Shown here: one piece after another, positions 17,505 to 26,473 of the stretch
Position numbering within the stretch: position 1 is the stretch's first letter
Layout: each line of letters starts with the position of its first letter
From: JAICYJ01 sp035695105
GTDB lineage: Bacteria; Actinomycetota; Thermoleophilia; Gaiellales; JAICJC01
NCBI GenBank assembly: GCA_035695105.1
Contig: DASSEV010000015.1
Span: forward strand, 15,833 to 79,832
Direction of reading: 5' to 3'
DNA: 64,000 nucleotides
Made by a program: the position numbers and the translations under genes
Notes under the pieces: generated by a model
What the model saw: only the letters and a program-made list of their open reading frames with translations
Told to the model about the DNA's origin: nothing
Database searches by the model: none

Positions 17505-19184
17505 GTGCGCGACATGAATCGTGCCCTTGGCCGCATCCGCAGCCGCCGAAACGACATCGAGAACCACGTCATCGACGAGTTCATGGCCGGCCGGATCGAC
17601 CGGCGCGAGTTCTTCCGCCGCGGCGCCGTCGTCGGCATGTCCGTCCCGCTGCTCTCCGCCATCGTCACCGCGTGCGGCGGCTCCAGCGGCTCGTCGAGCA
17701 GCGGCGCCGTGAGCAGCAGCGGGGGCGGCGGCAAGGCCGGTGGCACGCTGCGCCTATCGGTGCTGAAGCCGACCACCGAGGTCGACCCCGTCCTCTCCGC
17801 CGACGTCGGCAGCCTGGCCATGATCGCGATGACCGGTGAGTTCCTCTGCGTCGACGAGAACCAGCAGCTGACGCCGTGGCTCGCGACCAGCTGGTCGCCC
17901 AACAGCGACGCCAGCGTCTGGACGTTCAAGATCCGCCAGGGCGTGACGTTCAACGACGGCACGCCGATGACGGCGAACGACGTCGCCGCCTCGATCAACC
18001 GCCTATCCGACCCCGCCAACAAGTCGAACGCCCTGTCCGCGTTCACCGGCGTGCTCAGCAAGAACAGCGCGAAGGCGACGGATGCCCAGACGGTCGAGTT
18101 CACGCTCGACGCGCCGAACGGCTCCTTCCCCTACTACCTCTCGAGCGACAACTACAACGCGATCATCCTGCCCGCGAGCTACACCGGCGGCTTCGACAAG
18201 ACCTGGCCCGGCACCGGCCCGTGGAAGAACACGGCCTACAGCGCCGGTCAGTCCGCGACCTTCGTCCGCAACGACCAGTACTGGGGCAAGAAGGCCCTCC
18301 CCGACACCCTGCAGGTGACCCTGTCGCCCGACGAGGCATCGCAGGTGCTCGCGCTGCAGGGCAACCAGGTCGACGTCGTCCAGCAGGTCACGGTCTCGGG
18401 CGCCCAGGCGATCCTGAACGATCCGAACTACCACATCATCTCCGTCCGCGCCTCGACGCACCGCGAGCTCTCGATGCGGTGCGACAAGCCGCCGTTCAAC
18501 GACAAGCGCGTCCGCCAGGCGGTCGCCCTCACGCTCGACCGAAACCAGATCGTGCAGGGCCTGTTCCAGGGCAAGTCGGACCTCGGCAACGACTCGCCGT
18601 TCGCACCGGTGTTCCCGCAGACCGACACCTCGGTGCCGCAGCGGAACATCAACCTCGACCAGGCCAAGTCGCTGCTCTCGCAGGCCGGCCAGTCCGGTGG
18701 GTTCTCGACCGAGCTGGTCGCGATCCAGACGCAGGAGGTGCCGCAGTACGCCCAGATCGTGGTGGAGGCGGCCAGCAAGATCGGCGTCAACATCAAGCTG
18801 TCGGTCGAGGACGGCACGACCTACTACGGCGACGCCGTGTACGGCAAGTCGCCGTGGCTGGACTCGATCATGAGCCTGGTCGACTACGGCCACCGCGGCG
18901 TGCCGAACGTGTTCCTCTCGGCGCCGCTGATGTCGGACGGCACCTGGAACGCCGCCCACTTCAAGAACCCGCAGTACGACGGCCTCGTCAAGCAGTACAT
19001 CGCAGCGGTCGACCTGCAGAGCCAGCGCAGCTACGCGAAGCAGATCCAGACACTGCTGCTGGACGAGACGCCGATCATCTACGCCTACTTCTACAACTAC
19101 CTCTCGGCCACGCGCGCCGGCCTCTCCGGCCTGCGGGCAACGGCCATGGGGCAGACGTGGACCGACCAGATGTCGGTGGCCTGA
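17505..19184 (+). CDS. ABC transporter substrate-binding lipoprotein, family 5 (peptide/nickel type)
   Basis: 559 residues. The N-terminus has an RREFFRRG stretch like a Tat signal, a hydrophobic segment, and a lipobox ending IVTAC, followed by a Ser/Gly-rich linker. The mature part is a DppA/OppA-type binding protein: FKIRQGVTFNDGTPMTANDV and PFNDKRVRQAVALTLDR are family signatures. It should capture a peptide or similar solute outside the membrane and hand it to the permeases encoded next. GTG 17505 follows GGAGG. First gene of the operon. Confidence 0.93.
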   Translation: MRDMNRALGRIRSRRNDIENHVIDEFMAGRIDRREFFRRGAVVGMSVPLLSAIVTACGGSSGSSSSGAVSSSGGGGKAGGTLRLSVLKPTTEVDPVLSADVGSLAMIAMTGEFLCVDENQQLTPWLATSWSPNSDASVWTFKIRQGVTFNDGTPMTANDVAASINRLSDPANKSNALSAFTGVLSKNSAKATDAQTVEFTLDAPNGSFPYYLSSDNYNAIILPASYTGGFDKTWPGTGPWKNTAYSAGQSATFVRNDQYWGKKALPDTLQVTLSPDEASQVLALQGNQVDVVQQVTVSGAQAILNDPNYHIISVRASTHRELSMRCDKPPFNDKRVRQAVALTLDRNQIVQGLFQGKSDLGNDSPFAPVFPQTDTSVPQRNINLDQAKSLLSQAGQSGGFSTELVAIQTQEVPQYAQIVVEAASKIGVNIKLSVEDGTTYYGDAVYGKSPWLDSIMSLVDYGHRGVPNVFLSAPLMSDGTWNAAHFKNPQYDGLVKQYIAAVDLQSQRSYAKQIQTLLLDETPIIYAYFYNYLSATRAGLSGLRATAMGQTWTDQMSVA

Positions 19185-19219
19185 CGACGACGTTCACCAG
19201 ACACCCGGGCTAGCGCCCA

Positions 19220-20176
19220 ATGATCCGCTTCATCCTGAAACGCCTGGGGCTCGGCCTCGTCACGCTGTTCCTGCTGTCGGTGATCGTGTTCTGGAGCACG
19301 ACCGTCCTGCCCGGGAATCCGGGCAGGGCGATCGCCGGCCCGTTCGCCAGCGAGGCAACGGTGAAGGCGATCAACCACGAGCTCGGCACCGACCGGCCGA
19401 TCATCACCCAGTACCGCTCGTGGATCAGCGGCGTGCTGCACGGCGACCTGGGCGAGTCCTACGCCCAGAAGCGGCCCGTGTCCGACATGCTGCGGGAGGC
19501 GCTCGGGAACTCACTGAAGCTGGCGATCCTCGCCTTCATCCTGGTCGTGCCGCTGGGCATCTTCGGCGGCGTGGCCTCGGCGCTCAACGAGGGGAAGTGG
19601 GTCGACCGTGTGATCACGGTCGGAGGTCTGTCGGCGGCCGTGATGCCGGAGTTCGTCGGCGGCATCGTCCTGCTGTCGATCTTCGCGCTCTGGCTCGGGT
19701 GGCTGCCGGTCTCGGCTTCGTGGCCCCCGGGAACGAGCGGCGTGGAGCAGATCAAGTACCTGCTGCTTCCCGCCATGGCCCTGACCCTCGTGCTCTTCGG
19801 GTACATCGCCCGCATCACCCGGGCCGGCACCGTCGAGGTGCTCCACTCCGACTACACGCGCACCGCGTACCTGAAGGGTCTGCCGCGGCGTGCCGTCATC
19901 TACCGGCACGTGCTGCGCAACTCGCTCCTGCCGACGATCGCGGTCGTGGCCACGCAGACCGGGTACCTGATCGGCGGCCTGGTCGTGGTCGAGCGGCTGT
20001 TCAACTACAACGGCGTCGGCCAGCTGCTCTTCAACGCCGCGCACCAGAAGGACTACCCGGTGCTCGAGTCGACCGTGCTTCTCGTCGGAATCGTGTACCT
20101 GCTTGCCACGCTCACCGCCGATATCCTGTCCGCGGCGCTGAACCCGCGGATCCGGCTGGGGAGTGACGCGTCCTGA
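19220..20176 (+). CDS. ABC transporter permease, DppB type
   Basis: 318 residues with about six membrane segments. The first permease signature region appears as DYTRTAYLKGLPRRAVIYRH, matching the EAA loop that contacts the ATPase, and the N-terminus IRFILKRLGLGLVTLF is typical of DppB/OppB. It sits 35 bases after the binding-protein gene and ends in a CTGA junction with the second permease. Role: half of the inner-membrane channel of a peptide-type importer. Confidence 0.93.
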   Translation: MIRFILKRLGLGLVTLFLLSVIVFWSTTVLPGNPGRAIAGPFASEATVKAINHELGTDRPIITQYRSWISGVLHGDLGESYAQKRPVSDMLREALGNSLKLAILAFILVVPLGIFGGVASALNEGKWVDRVITVGGLSAAVMPEFVGGIVLLSIFALWLGWLPVSASWPPGTSGVEQIKYLLLPAMALTLVLFGYIARITRAGTVEVLHSDYTRTAYLKGLPRRAVIYRHVLRNSLLPTIAVVATQTGYLIGGLVVVERLFNYNGVGQLLFNAAHQKDYPVLESTVLLVGIVYLLATLTADILSAALNPRIRLGSDAS

Positions 20177-21066
20177 GCGCCACGGCGGCCGAGAGCAACA
20201 ACCCCGGCGTCCTGCAGCCGGTCGCCGAGACGCCCGCCCAGGCTCGCCGCGAGACGCTGCGACTGATCCTCAAGTCGAAGACGGTGTGGGTCGGCGCCGT
20301 GATCCTGCTGTTCTGGATCATCTGCGCGCTGTTCGGGTCGCATCTCGCGCCGCACGACGCCTACCAGCAGGACCTGCTGAAGCACAACACGCGTCCGGAC
20401 TCGACCCACTGGGCCGGCACCGACGCGCTCGGCCGCGACGTGTTCTCCCGGGTGATCGTCGGGGCCCGCAACATCCTCGTCGTCGCTCCGCTCGCGACCC
20501 TGCTCGGCACGATCCTGGGCACCGCCCTGGGACTGACGATGGGCTACTTCCGCGGGCTCGTCGACGACGTCCTCAGCCGCCTGGTGGAGGCGGTGCTGGC
20601 GCTGCCGCTCGTCATCGTCGCACTGACCGTGCTGGCGGCCACCGGCACGTCCAACGCGGCGCTGATCGTGGTCATCGGCCTGGTGTTCTCGCCGATCATC
20701 GCCCGCACCGTCCGCGCTGCGGTGCTCACCGAGCGCGAGCAGGAGTACGTGACGGCCGCGCAGCTCCGCGGTGAGCGCTCGACGTACATCCTGTTCCAGG
20801 AAGTGATGCCGAACGTGCTGCCGCCGATCATGGTCGAGTTCACCGTGCGGCTCGGCTACGCCATCTTCGCGGTCGCCACGCTCTCGTTCCTGGGCTTCGG
20901 GCCGCAGCCGCCGTCGCCCGACTGGGGCGCGCAGATCAACGACGCCTACGCGCTGATCTCGGCCGGGTTCTGGTGGGAATCGCTCGCGCCGGCCGTCGCC
21001 ATCGCGTCGCTGGTCGTCGCCGTCAACCTGATCGCCGACGGTCTGCAGCGGGCGGTCACCCAGTGA
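20173..21066 (+). CDS. ABC transporter permease, DppC type
   Basis: About 297 residues. Homology to DppC begins well before the first GTG (20284), with a cytoplasmic N-terminus ending ARRETLRLILKSK and then a membrane helix. An in-frame TGA at 20164 leaves CTG 20173, which overlaps the previous stop as CTGA, as the best start. Signature features are HWAGTDALGRDVFSR and the EAA loop EYVTAAQLRGERSTYILFQE. It pairs with DppB to form the channel. The stop overlaps the ATPase gene (GTGA). Confidence 0.9.
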   Translation: MSATAAESNNPGVLQPVAETPAQARRETLRLILKSKTVWVGAVILLFWIICALFGSHLAPHDAYQQDLLKHNTRPDSTHWAGTDALGRDVFSRVIVGARNILVVAPLATLLGTILGTALGLTMGYFRGLVDDVLSRLVEAVLALPLVIVALTVLAATGTSNAALIVVIGLVFSPIIARTVRAAVLTEREQEYVTAAQLRGERSTYILFQEVMPNVLPPIMVEFTVRLGYAIFAVATLSFLGFGPQPPSPDWGAQINDAYALISAGFWWESLAPAVAIASLVVAVNLIADGLQRAVTQ

Positions 21067-23291
21067 GCGCCCAGCCCGTCCCCGAGGCGCCGCCGACGAC
21101 CGTGCCCGCGCTCCAGGTCGACGACCTCGACGTCGCCTACCGTGTCCGTGGCATCGACCGCCAGGTCCTGCGCGGGATCTCCTTCTCGATCGGCCGGGGC
21201 GAGAGCTACGGCCTGGTCGGTGAGTCGGGCTGCGGGAAGTCGACCGTCGCCCAGGCGGTCGTCCGCTACCTCCCGGGCAACGGGCGCATCAGGAGCGGCT
21301 CGATCACCATCGACGGGCGCGACCTGACCGCCATGCCCGCCGGCGAGCTCCGCACGCTGCGTGCCCGGTCGGTGTCGATGGTCTACCAGGATCCGAGCCG
21401 TGCGCTCAACCCGTCGATCCGGGTCGGCCGCCAGGTCACGGAGGTGTTCGAGGTTCTTGGCCGCTCGGGAAAGGACGCGCGCGAGGAGATGCTCGCGATG
21501 CTGCGGAAGGTGCAGATCGCCGACGTCGAGCGCGTCGCCGACCGCTACCCCCACCAGCTCTCGGGCGGCATGCAGCAGCGCGTGGTGATCGCGATGGCGC
21601 TCGCCTCGAACCCGACGCTGCTGATCCTTGACGAGCCGACCACCGCGCTCGACGCGACCGTGGAGGCCGAGGTGCTCGACCTGGTCGCCAAGCTGCGGGA
21701 GGAGTACGAGACCGCGGTGCTCTTCATCTCGCACGACCTGGGGATGATCTCGACCATGTGCGACCGCATCGGCGTCCTGTACGCGGGTGAGCTGGTCGAG
21801 GAGGGCAGCTCGATGGAGGTGCTGCGCAATCCGCGCCACCCGTACACCGTCGGCCTGCTCCGCTGCATTCCCGCACGCGGCCACCGCAAGGATCACGGCC
21901 GGCTGGACACCATTCCCGGCTTCCTTCCCCTCCCCGGTGCCTTCCTGCAGGGCTGCGTCTTCTCCGACCGGTGCCCGCTGGCCACGGACGAGTGCCATGC
22001 CGCGGCGCCACCGCCGGTGGAGGTCGCGCCCGGCCATGTCACCCGCTGCTACCACTGGGCGGACGCACAGGACATGCCGCGCACGACGCCGGCCGAGCTG
22101 CCTGCGGCGGCTGCCGCAGGACGGGGGGACGCGCCGCTGCTTCGCGCCGACAACGTCGCGAAGACGTTCCGCGGCGGCGGCACGGCGGTGCAGGTGCTGG
22201 ACGGCGTGACCGTGGACATCTGGCCGGGCGAGACCGTCGGCCTGGTGGGCGAGTCGGGAAGCGGCAAGACCACGCTTGCCAAGACCATCCTCGGCATCGT
22301 CGGGCCCGACGAGGGCGGCTCGATCGAGCTGGACGGGCATCCGCTCGCCGGGCACGTGGGCGGGCGCGGCGACGACGAGCAGGCTGCGCTCCAGATCGTC
22401 TTCCAGAACCCCGACAGCGCCCTCAACCGCAGCCACACCGTGCGCCGGCTGATCGGCCGCGCGCTGACCCGGCTCTCCGGACTGCACGGCAAGGCCCGCG
22501 AGGAGCGGCTGCACGAGCTCGCCGAGAGCGTCCGCCTGCGCGAGCGGCACCTTTCCGTGCGGCCCACGGCCCTCTCCGGTGGGCTCAAGCAGCGCGTCGC
22601 CATCGCGCGCGCGTTCGCGGGCGATCCCAAGGTGGTGGTCTGCGACGAGCCCACGAGCGCACTCGACGTGTCGGTGCAGGCTGCGATCCTCAACCTCCTC
22701 GTCGAGCTCCAGCGGAACCAGCACGTGTCGTACCTGTTCATCTCGCACGACCTCGGCGTCGTCCGCTACCTGTCCGACCGCATCGCCGTGATGTACCTCG
22801 GCCGTCTGATGGAGCTGGGCCCGGCCGAGGTGGTGTTCGACGGGCCGCATCACCCCTACACCGAGGCCCTGCTGTCGGCGGTGCCGACGCTGGGTGGCGA
22901 GCGCGAGCGGATCCGGCTGTCCGGCGAGGTGCCGAGCGTCGCCAATCCTCCGTCCGGGTGCGTGTTCCACACGCGGTGCCCGCGCTTCCTCGGCGACATC
23001 TGCGTGAACACGGAGCCGCCGCTGGCCGAGGTCGAGCCGGGGCACCAGATCCGCTGCCACATCCCCATCGACGAGCTGCGGCGCCTGCAGAAGGAGCCTG
23101 GCGAGCCGGCCGCGACGGATGCGCCGCGGGCAGCGGGCGCCGGCGCGGTCGTGGCGACCGAGCCGGTGACGGCCGCGGAGCCGGTCGCGGCGAGCGAAAC
23201 CGTCGCCGCCGAAGAGCCGCTCGTGGCCGAGGATCCGGTCTCGGCCATCGAACAGCCCGCCTCGGACGACGAAACGGCGCCCGCCGAGTGA
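21063..23291 (+). CDS. Fused double ATPase of peptide ABC transporter (DppD-DppF fusion)
   Basis: 742 residues in one chain with two ATP-binding domains. Domain 1: Walker A GESGCGKST, signature LSGGMQQRV, Walker B LLILDEPTTALD. Domain 2: Walker A GESGSGKTT, signature LSGGLKQRV, Walker B VVVCDEPTSALD. Each is followed by the oligopeptide-type C-terminal cysteine motif (CVFSDRCPLATDEC and CVFHTRCPRFLGDIC). DppD and DppF are normally separate proteins. The last 65 residues form an acidic Ala/Val/Pro/Glu-rich tail with irregular TEPV/AEPV/AEDPV repeats, probably disordered. Both ends overlap neighbours by 4 bases. Confidence 0.92.
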   Translation: MSAQPVPEAPPTTVPALQVDDLDVAYRVRGIDRQVLRGISFSIGRGESYGLVGESGCGKSTVAQAVVRYLPGNGRIRSGSITIDGRDLTAMPAGELRTLRARSVSMVYQDPSRALNPSIRVGRQVTEVFEVLGRSGKDAREEMLAMLRKVQIADVERVADRYPHQLSGGMQQRVVIAMALASNPTLLILDEPTTALDATVEAEVLDLVAKLREEYETAVLFISHDLGMISTMCDRIGVLYAGELVEEGSSMEVLRNPRHPYTVGLLRCIPARGHRKDHGRLDTIPGFLPLPGAFLQGCVFSDRCPLATDECHAAAPPPVEVAPGHVTRCYHWADAQDMPRTTPAELPAAAAAGRGDAPLLRADNVAKTFRGGGTAVQVLDGVTVDIWPGETVGLVGESGSGKTTLAKTILGIVGPDEGGSIELDGHPLAGHVGGRGDDEQAALQIVFQNPDSALNRSHTVRRLIGRALTRLSGLHGKAREERLHELAESVRLRERHLSVRPTALSGGLKQRVAIARAFAGDPKVVVCDEPTSALDVSVQAAILNLLVELQRNQHVSYLFISHDLGVVRYLSDRIAVMYLGRLMELGPAEVVFDGPHHPYTEALLSAVPTLGGERERIRLSGEVPSVANPPSGCVFHTRCPRFLGDICVNTEPPLAEVEPGHQIRCHIPIDELRRLQKEPGEPAATDAPRAAGAGAVVATEPVTAAEPVAASETVAAEEPLVAEDPVSAIEQPASDDETAPAE

Positions 23292-24409
23292 TCACTCGCG
23301 CCGCGGTGCTCGAGCGGGTCGGCGCGCCGCTCATCGTCACCGAGCTCGAGCTGGCCCCTCCCGGGCCGGGCGAGGTGCTGGTGCGCATCCACGCGAGCGG
23401 CGTCTGCCATTCCGACATGAACGCCATCGACGGCACCGCCGAGACGCCGTGCCCGGCCGTGCTCGGCCACGAGGGCGGCGGCGTCGTGGAGCGGGTCGGC
23501 GAGGGCGTGACGCGGGTTGCGCCCGGCGACCACGTCGCGCTCTCCTGGGCTCCGTCCTGCGGGCACTGCGCGGAGTGCCTCGACGATCTCCCCCATCTCT
23601 GCGGCACCGCCTGGCCGATGATGGCGCGGGGGACGTTGCTCGACGGGACGACGCGCCTCTCGCGTGATGGCGAGCCCGTGTACCACTACTCGTTCCTGTC
23701 GTCGTTCGCGGAGCACGCGGTGGTGCCGGAGCGCTCATGCGTCCGCATCCCTGCCGATGTGCCGCTCGAGATCGCCGGGCTGGTGGGGTGCGCCGTCACG
23801 ACAGGCATCTGCGCCGTCTGGCGATCGGCCGGCGTCCGGCCCGGCCAGCGGGCGGCGGTGTTCGGCTGCGGCGGAGTCGGCCTCTCGGCCGTGATCGGGC
23901 TCGCGGCGGTGTCCGCCTCGCCGATCGTGGCGGTGGACGTCGACGGGGCCAAGCTCGAGGCGGCGCTCGAGCTGGGCGCCACGGCCGCCGTCGAATGGGC
24001 CGGCACGCCCGAGGCAACGGCGGAGGCGGTGCAGGCGGCGACCGGCGGCGGCGTCGACTTCGCGTTCGAGGCCACGGGCCGGGCGGAAGCCATGCTGTCG
24101 GCGTTCCTCGCGACCCGCAGGCGCGGCGCCGCCGTGTGCATCGGCATCCCCCGTGAGGACGCCGTGCTGCCGTTGCCTGCGTTGACGATCCCGCGCATGG
24201 AACGCCGGGTGATCGGCGCGCTCTACGGCTCGGCCCGCCCTGAGCGCGACTTCCTCGTGATCCTCGACGCCTACCGGCATGGCCGCCTGCCGCTCGACCG
24301 GCTGATCTCGCATAGGTTGCCGCTCGACCGCATCGACGAGGCGTTCGGCCTGCTGAAATCCGGGTCGGCGCTTCGGGCCGTGCTCGACATGACGGGAGCT
24401 GCAGCATGA
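23288..24409 (+). CDS. Zinc-dependent alcohol dehydrogenase (class III-like MDR)
   Basis: 373 residues from GTG 23288. The catalytic zinc site is seen in SGVCHSDMN and LGHEGGGVVE; four structural-zinc cysteines lie in CGHCAECLDDLPHLC. The cofactor loop is GCGGVGLSAVIG. Overall it follows the class III (formaldehyde/S-hydroxymethyl thiol) and mycothiol-type dehydrogenases, which oxidise alcohols or thiol-bound hydroxymethyl groups with NAD. It is coupled to the ABC ATPase upstream (GTGA) and to a Fae homologue downstream (ATGA), which hints at one-carbon or aldehyde chemistry. Confidence 0.9.
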   Translation: MITRAAVLERVGAPLIVTELELAPPGPGEVLVRIHASGVCHSDMNAIDGTAETPCPAVLGHEGGGVVERVGEGVTRVAPGDHVALSWAPSCGHCAECLDDLPHLCGTAWPMMARGTLLDGTTRLSRDGEPVYHYSFLSSFAEHAVVPERSCVRIPADVPLEIAGLVGCAVTTGICAVWRSAGVRPGQRAAVFGCGGVGLSAVIGLAAVSASPIVAVDVDGAKLEAALELGATAAVEWAGTPEATAEAVQAATGGGVDFAFEATGRAEAMLSAFLATRRRGAAVCIGIPREDAVLPLPALTIPRMERRVIGALYGSARPERDFLVILDAYRHGRLPLDRLISHRLPLDRIDEAFGLLKSGSALRAVLDMTGAAA

Positions 24410-24930
24410 TCGACCTGGACGACTGGGACGGACGGATCGGCGAGGCCTGGGCCGGCGACGTGCCCAACGGCAGCCACATCAACCTGGCGATCGGGCGGCG
24501 GGGCTCCGTGACGGCCGCGGCGGCGTTGTCTGCGCTCGCAAATCCACGGCCCGGACACGCGCCGGTCGTCGTCTGTCTGGGCGCCGGCAACGCGGTGCGT
24601 CCGATCACGATCATGACCAACAAGGCGCCCGCCGTCGAGGAGCGGCATCAGCTGATCACCTGGGGCGCCGCGCAGCTCGGCATCGGCCAGGGCGTGATGG
24701 ACGCCGTCGCGGACGGCACGGTACCGGCCGAGCTCGCCGGCGAGCTGGTGCTGCTCGTGGCTGCCTGGGTCGATCCCGAGGCGCACGACGAGACCGCGTG
24801 CAGGATCGCAGCGCGCGTTGCCACACGAGACTCGATCGACGACGCGCTCGCGGGTGCCCCGGCGGCGTCCGTCCGAGCGATCGCAGAGGGGCGTGACGCG
24901 GCGCGAAATCAGTTCTACGGCGGATCCTGA
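24406..24930 (+). CDS. Formaldehyde-activating enzyme (Fae) homologue
   Basis: 174 residues. The sequence follows Fae throughout: GEAWAGDVPNGSHINLAIG keeps the catalytic-position His, then GRRGSVTAAAALSALANPRPGH, TIMTNKAP and the GAAQLGIGQGVMDAVADG segment. True Fae joins formaldehyde to tetrahydromethanopterin (H4MPT) in methylotrophs. No other H4MPT gene (mtdB, mch, fhc) is in the window, so this may be a divergent Fae acting on another amine or pterin, or a formaldehyde scavenger. It is tightly coupled to the zinc ADH upstream and shares one base with the next gene. Confidence 0.85.
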   Translation: MIDLDDWDGRIGEAWAGDVPNGSHINLAIGRRGSVTAAAALSALANPRPGHAPVVVCLGAGNAVRPITIMTNKAPAVEERHQLITWGAAQLGIGQGVMDAVADGTVPAELAGELVLLVAAWVDPEAHDETACRIAARVATRDSIDDALAGAPAASVRAIAEGRDAARNQFYGGS

Positions 24931-26042
24931 TGCGCGTCGTCTCGATCGAGACGCGCACCTATCGCCATCCGTTCGATCCGCCGTTCCGGGCGGCGTGGGA
25001 TCCGGTGCCGCGGGCGTCCCAGGAGGCGACGCTCGTCATCGTCACGGCCGACGACGGCACGCGCGGCTTCGCGAGCGGCGGGGACGGGCTGCCCGACCGG
25101 AACCTGCTGGAGCGGCTGCTGGCCGAGGTCGATCCGACCGACACGGACACGGTGCAGCGGGTATGCGAGACGGTCGACTTCCACGGCGGGCGGCCCTGGG
25201 CGGTCGAGATCGCCTGTTGGGACCTCGCCGGACGCGCGTCCGGTACGCCGGTGCGGCAGCTGGCGGGAGGCCGCCAGGAGCGGCTGGCCGCCTATGCCTC
25301 GACCGGTGAGCTGGCAGAGCCGCAGGAGCGCGCGCGCCGGGCGGTGGCGCTGCGCGACGCCGGCCTGCGGGCGCTGAAGATCCGGTTCCACCACGCCGAC
25401 TGGCGAGACGACGTGCGGGTGGTCGAGGCGGTGCGAGCCGCAGCCGGCGACGAGATCGAGATCATGGTCGACGCCAACCAGGGGTGGCGTATGCCCGGGG
25501 ACATCTCCCCGCGGTGGGACGTCGACACTGCCCGCCGCTGCGCGGACGCGCTGGAGCCGCTCCGCATCCACTGGCTGGAGGAGCCCCTGCACACGGCGGA
25601 CGTCGAGGGCTACGCGGCGCTGGCGGCCGTCACGTCGATCCCGATCGCCGCCGGCGAGATGGTGCGCCAGGAGCACGAGGCCCGCGACCTGCTGGAGCGC
25701 GGCGGCGTGGCCGTGATCCAGTGCGACGTGCTGTTCTGCGGGGGCATCGCAGGCTGCCGCCGGATCGCCGCGCTGGCCGAGCGCCTGGGACGGATCTGGT
25801 CCCCGCACACATGGTCGAACGGGTACGGCCTGGTGGCCAACCTCCATGCCGCCTGCGCCTTCTCGAACGGCCGGTTCGTGGAGGTGCCGTACGACCCGCC
25901 GGCATGGTCGGCCGAGCGCCGCGACTGGATGCTGCCCCGAATGCTGGAGATCGCGGCGGACGGGACGGTGGCTCCGCCGCCGGGGCCCGGGCTCGGCGTC
26001 GAGCCCGACCTCGAGGCGCTCGAGCGCTGGCGCGTCGGCTGA
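24930..26042 (+). CDS. Enolase-superfamily enzyme, mandelate racemase-like subgroup
   Basis: 370 residues. Capping domain at the N-terminus and a barrel with the metal triad Asp (IMVDANQGW), Glu (HWLEEPL), Glu (AAGEMVR). General bases are the Lys of ALKIRFHH (KxR instead of KxK) and a late His in WSPHTWSNG, the mandelate-racemase arrangement. Relatives are mostly acid-sugar dehydratases or racemases. ATG 24930 overlaps the Fae stop by one base, so it belongs to the ABC/ADH/Fae operon. Substrate probably imported by that transporter; identity unknown. Confidence 0.88.
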   Translation: MRVVSIETRTYRHPFDPPFRAAWDPVPRASQEATLVIVTADDGTRGFASGGDGLPDRNLLERLLAEVDPTDTDTVQRVCETVDFHGGRPWAVEIACWDLAGRASGTPVRQLAGGRQERLAAYASTGELAEPQERARRAVALRDAGLRALKIRFHHADWRDDVRVVEAVRAAAGDEIEIMVDANQGWRMPGDISPRWDVDTARRCADALEPLRIHWLEEPLHTADVEGYAALAAVTSIPIAAGEMVRQEHEARDLLERGGVAVIQCDVLFCGGIAGCRRIAALAERLGRIWSPHTWSNGYGLVANLHAACAFSNGRFVEVPYDPPAWSAERRDWMLPRMLEIAADGTVAPPPGPGLGVEPDLEALERWRVG

Positions 26043-26473
26043 TGCTGACGCTGACGCTGATCATCGCAGTCCTGGCCAGCCTGGCGATCCTCTGGGTGTT
26101 CTTCGTCGGCGCGATGCTGATCCTCCGCCCGCGCACCGACCTGCGCGAGGCGGTGCGCATCCTGCCTGACCTGCTGCTGATGCTGGGGGCGATCGCGCAG
26201 GACGAGTCGCTACCCTGGACGATCCGCCTGCGGCTGTGGCTGGTTCTGTTCTACCTGGCGGTGCCGATCGACATCGTGCCGGACGTGTTCCCCGTGATCG
26301 GATGGGCGGACGACGCGATCCTGGTCGCCTGGGTGGTGCGGTCGGTCGTGCGCCGGTCGGGCACGGAGGCCCTGGCGCGCAACTGGCGCGGAAGCGCGGA
26401 TGGGCTCGATGTCGTCAAGCGGCTGGCCGGGATCCGCCCCGACCCGCCGGCAACCGATCAGCGGATGAACTGA
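26042..26473 (+). CDS. DUF1232 (YkvA-like) membrane protein
   Basis: 143 residues. One N-terminal membrane helix (about 1-28), then a second hydrophobic region with the DUF1232 signature PIDIVPDVFPVIGWADDAIL. The function of the family is not established. ATG overlaps the previous stop by one base, so it is the last gene of the plus-strand operon. Its 3' end overlaps the convergent cupin gene by 16 bases. Confidence 0.82.
   Translation: MLTLTLIIAVLASLAILWVFFVGAMLILRPRTDLREAVRILPDLLLMLGAIAQDESLPWTIRLRLWLVLFYLAVPIDIVPDVFPVIGWADDAILVAWVVRSVVRRSGTEALARNWRGSADGLDVVKRLAGIRPDPPATDQRMN

Noticed and set aside
20946..23060. 704-residue open frame opposite the fused ABC ATPase
   Set aside because: It lies antisense to a well-supported gene and has the His/Arg/Gly-rich composition of a GC-rich shadow frame.
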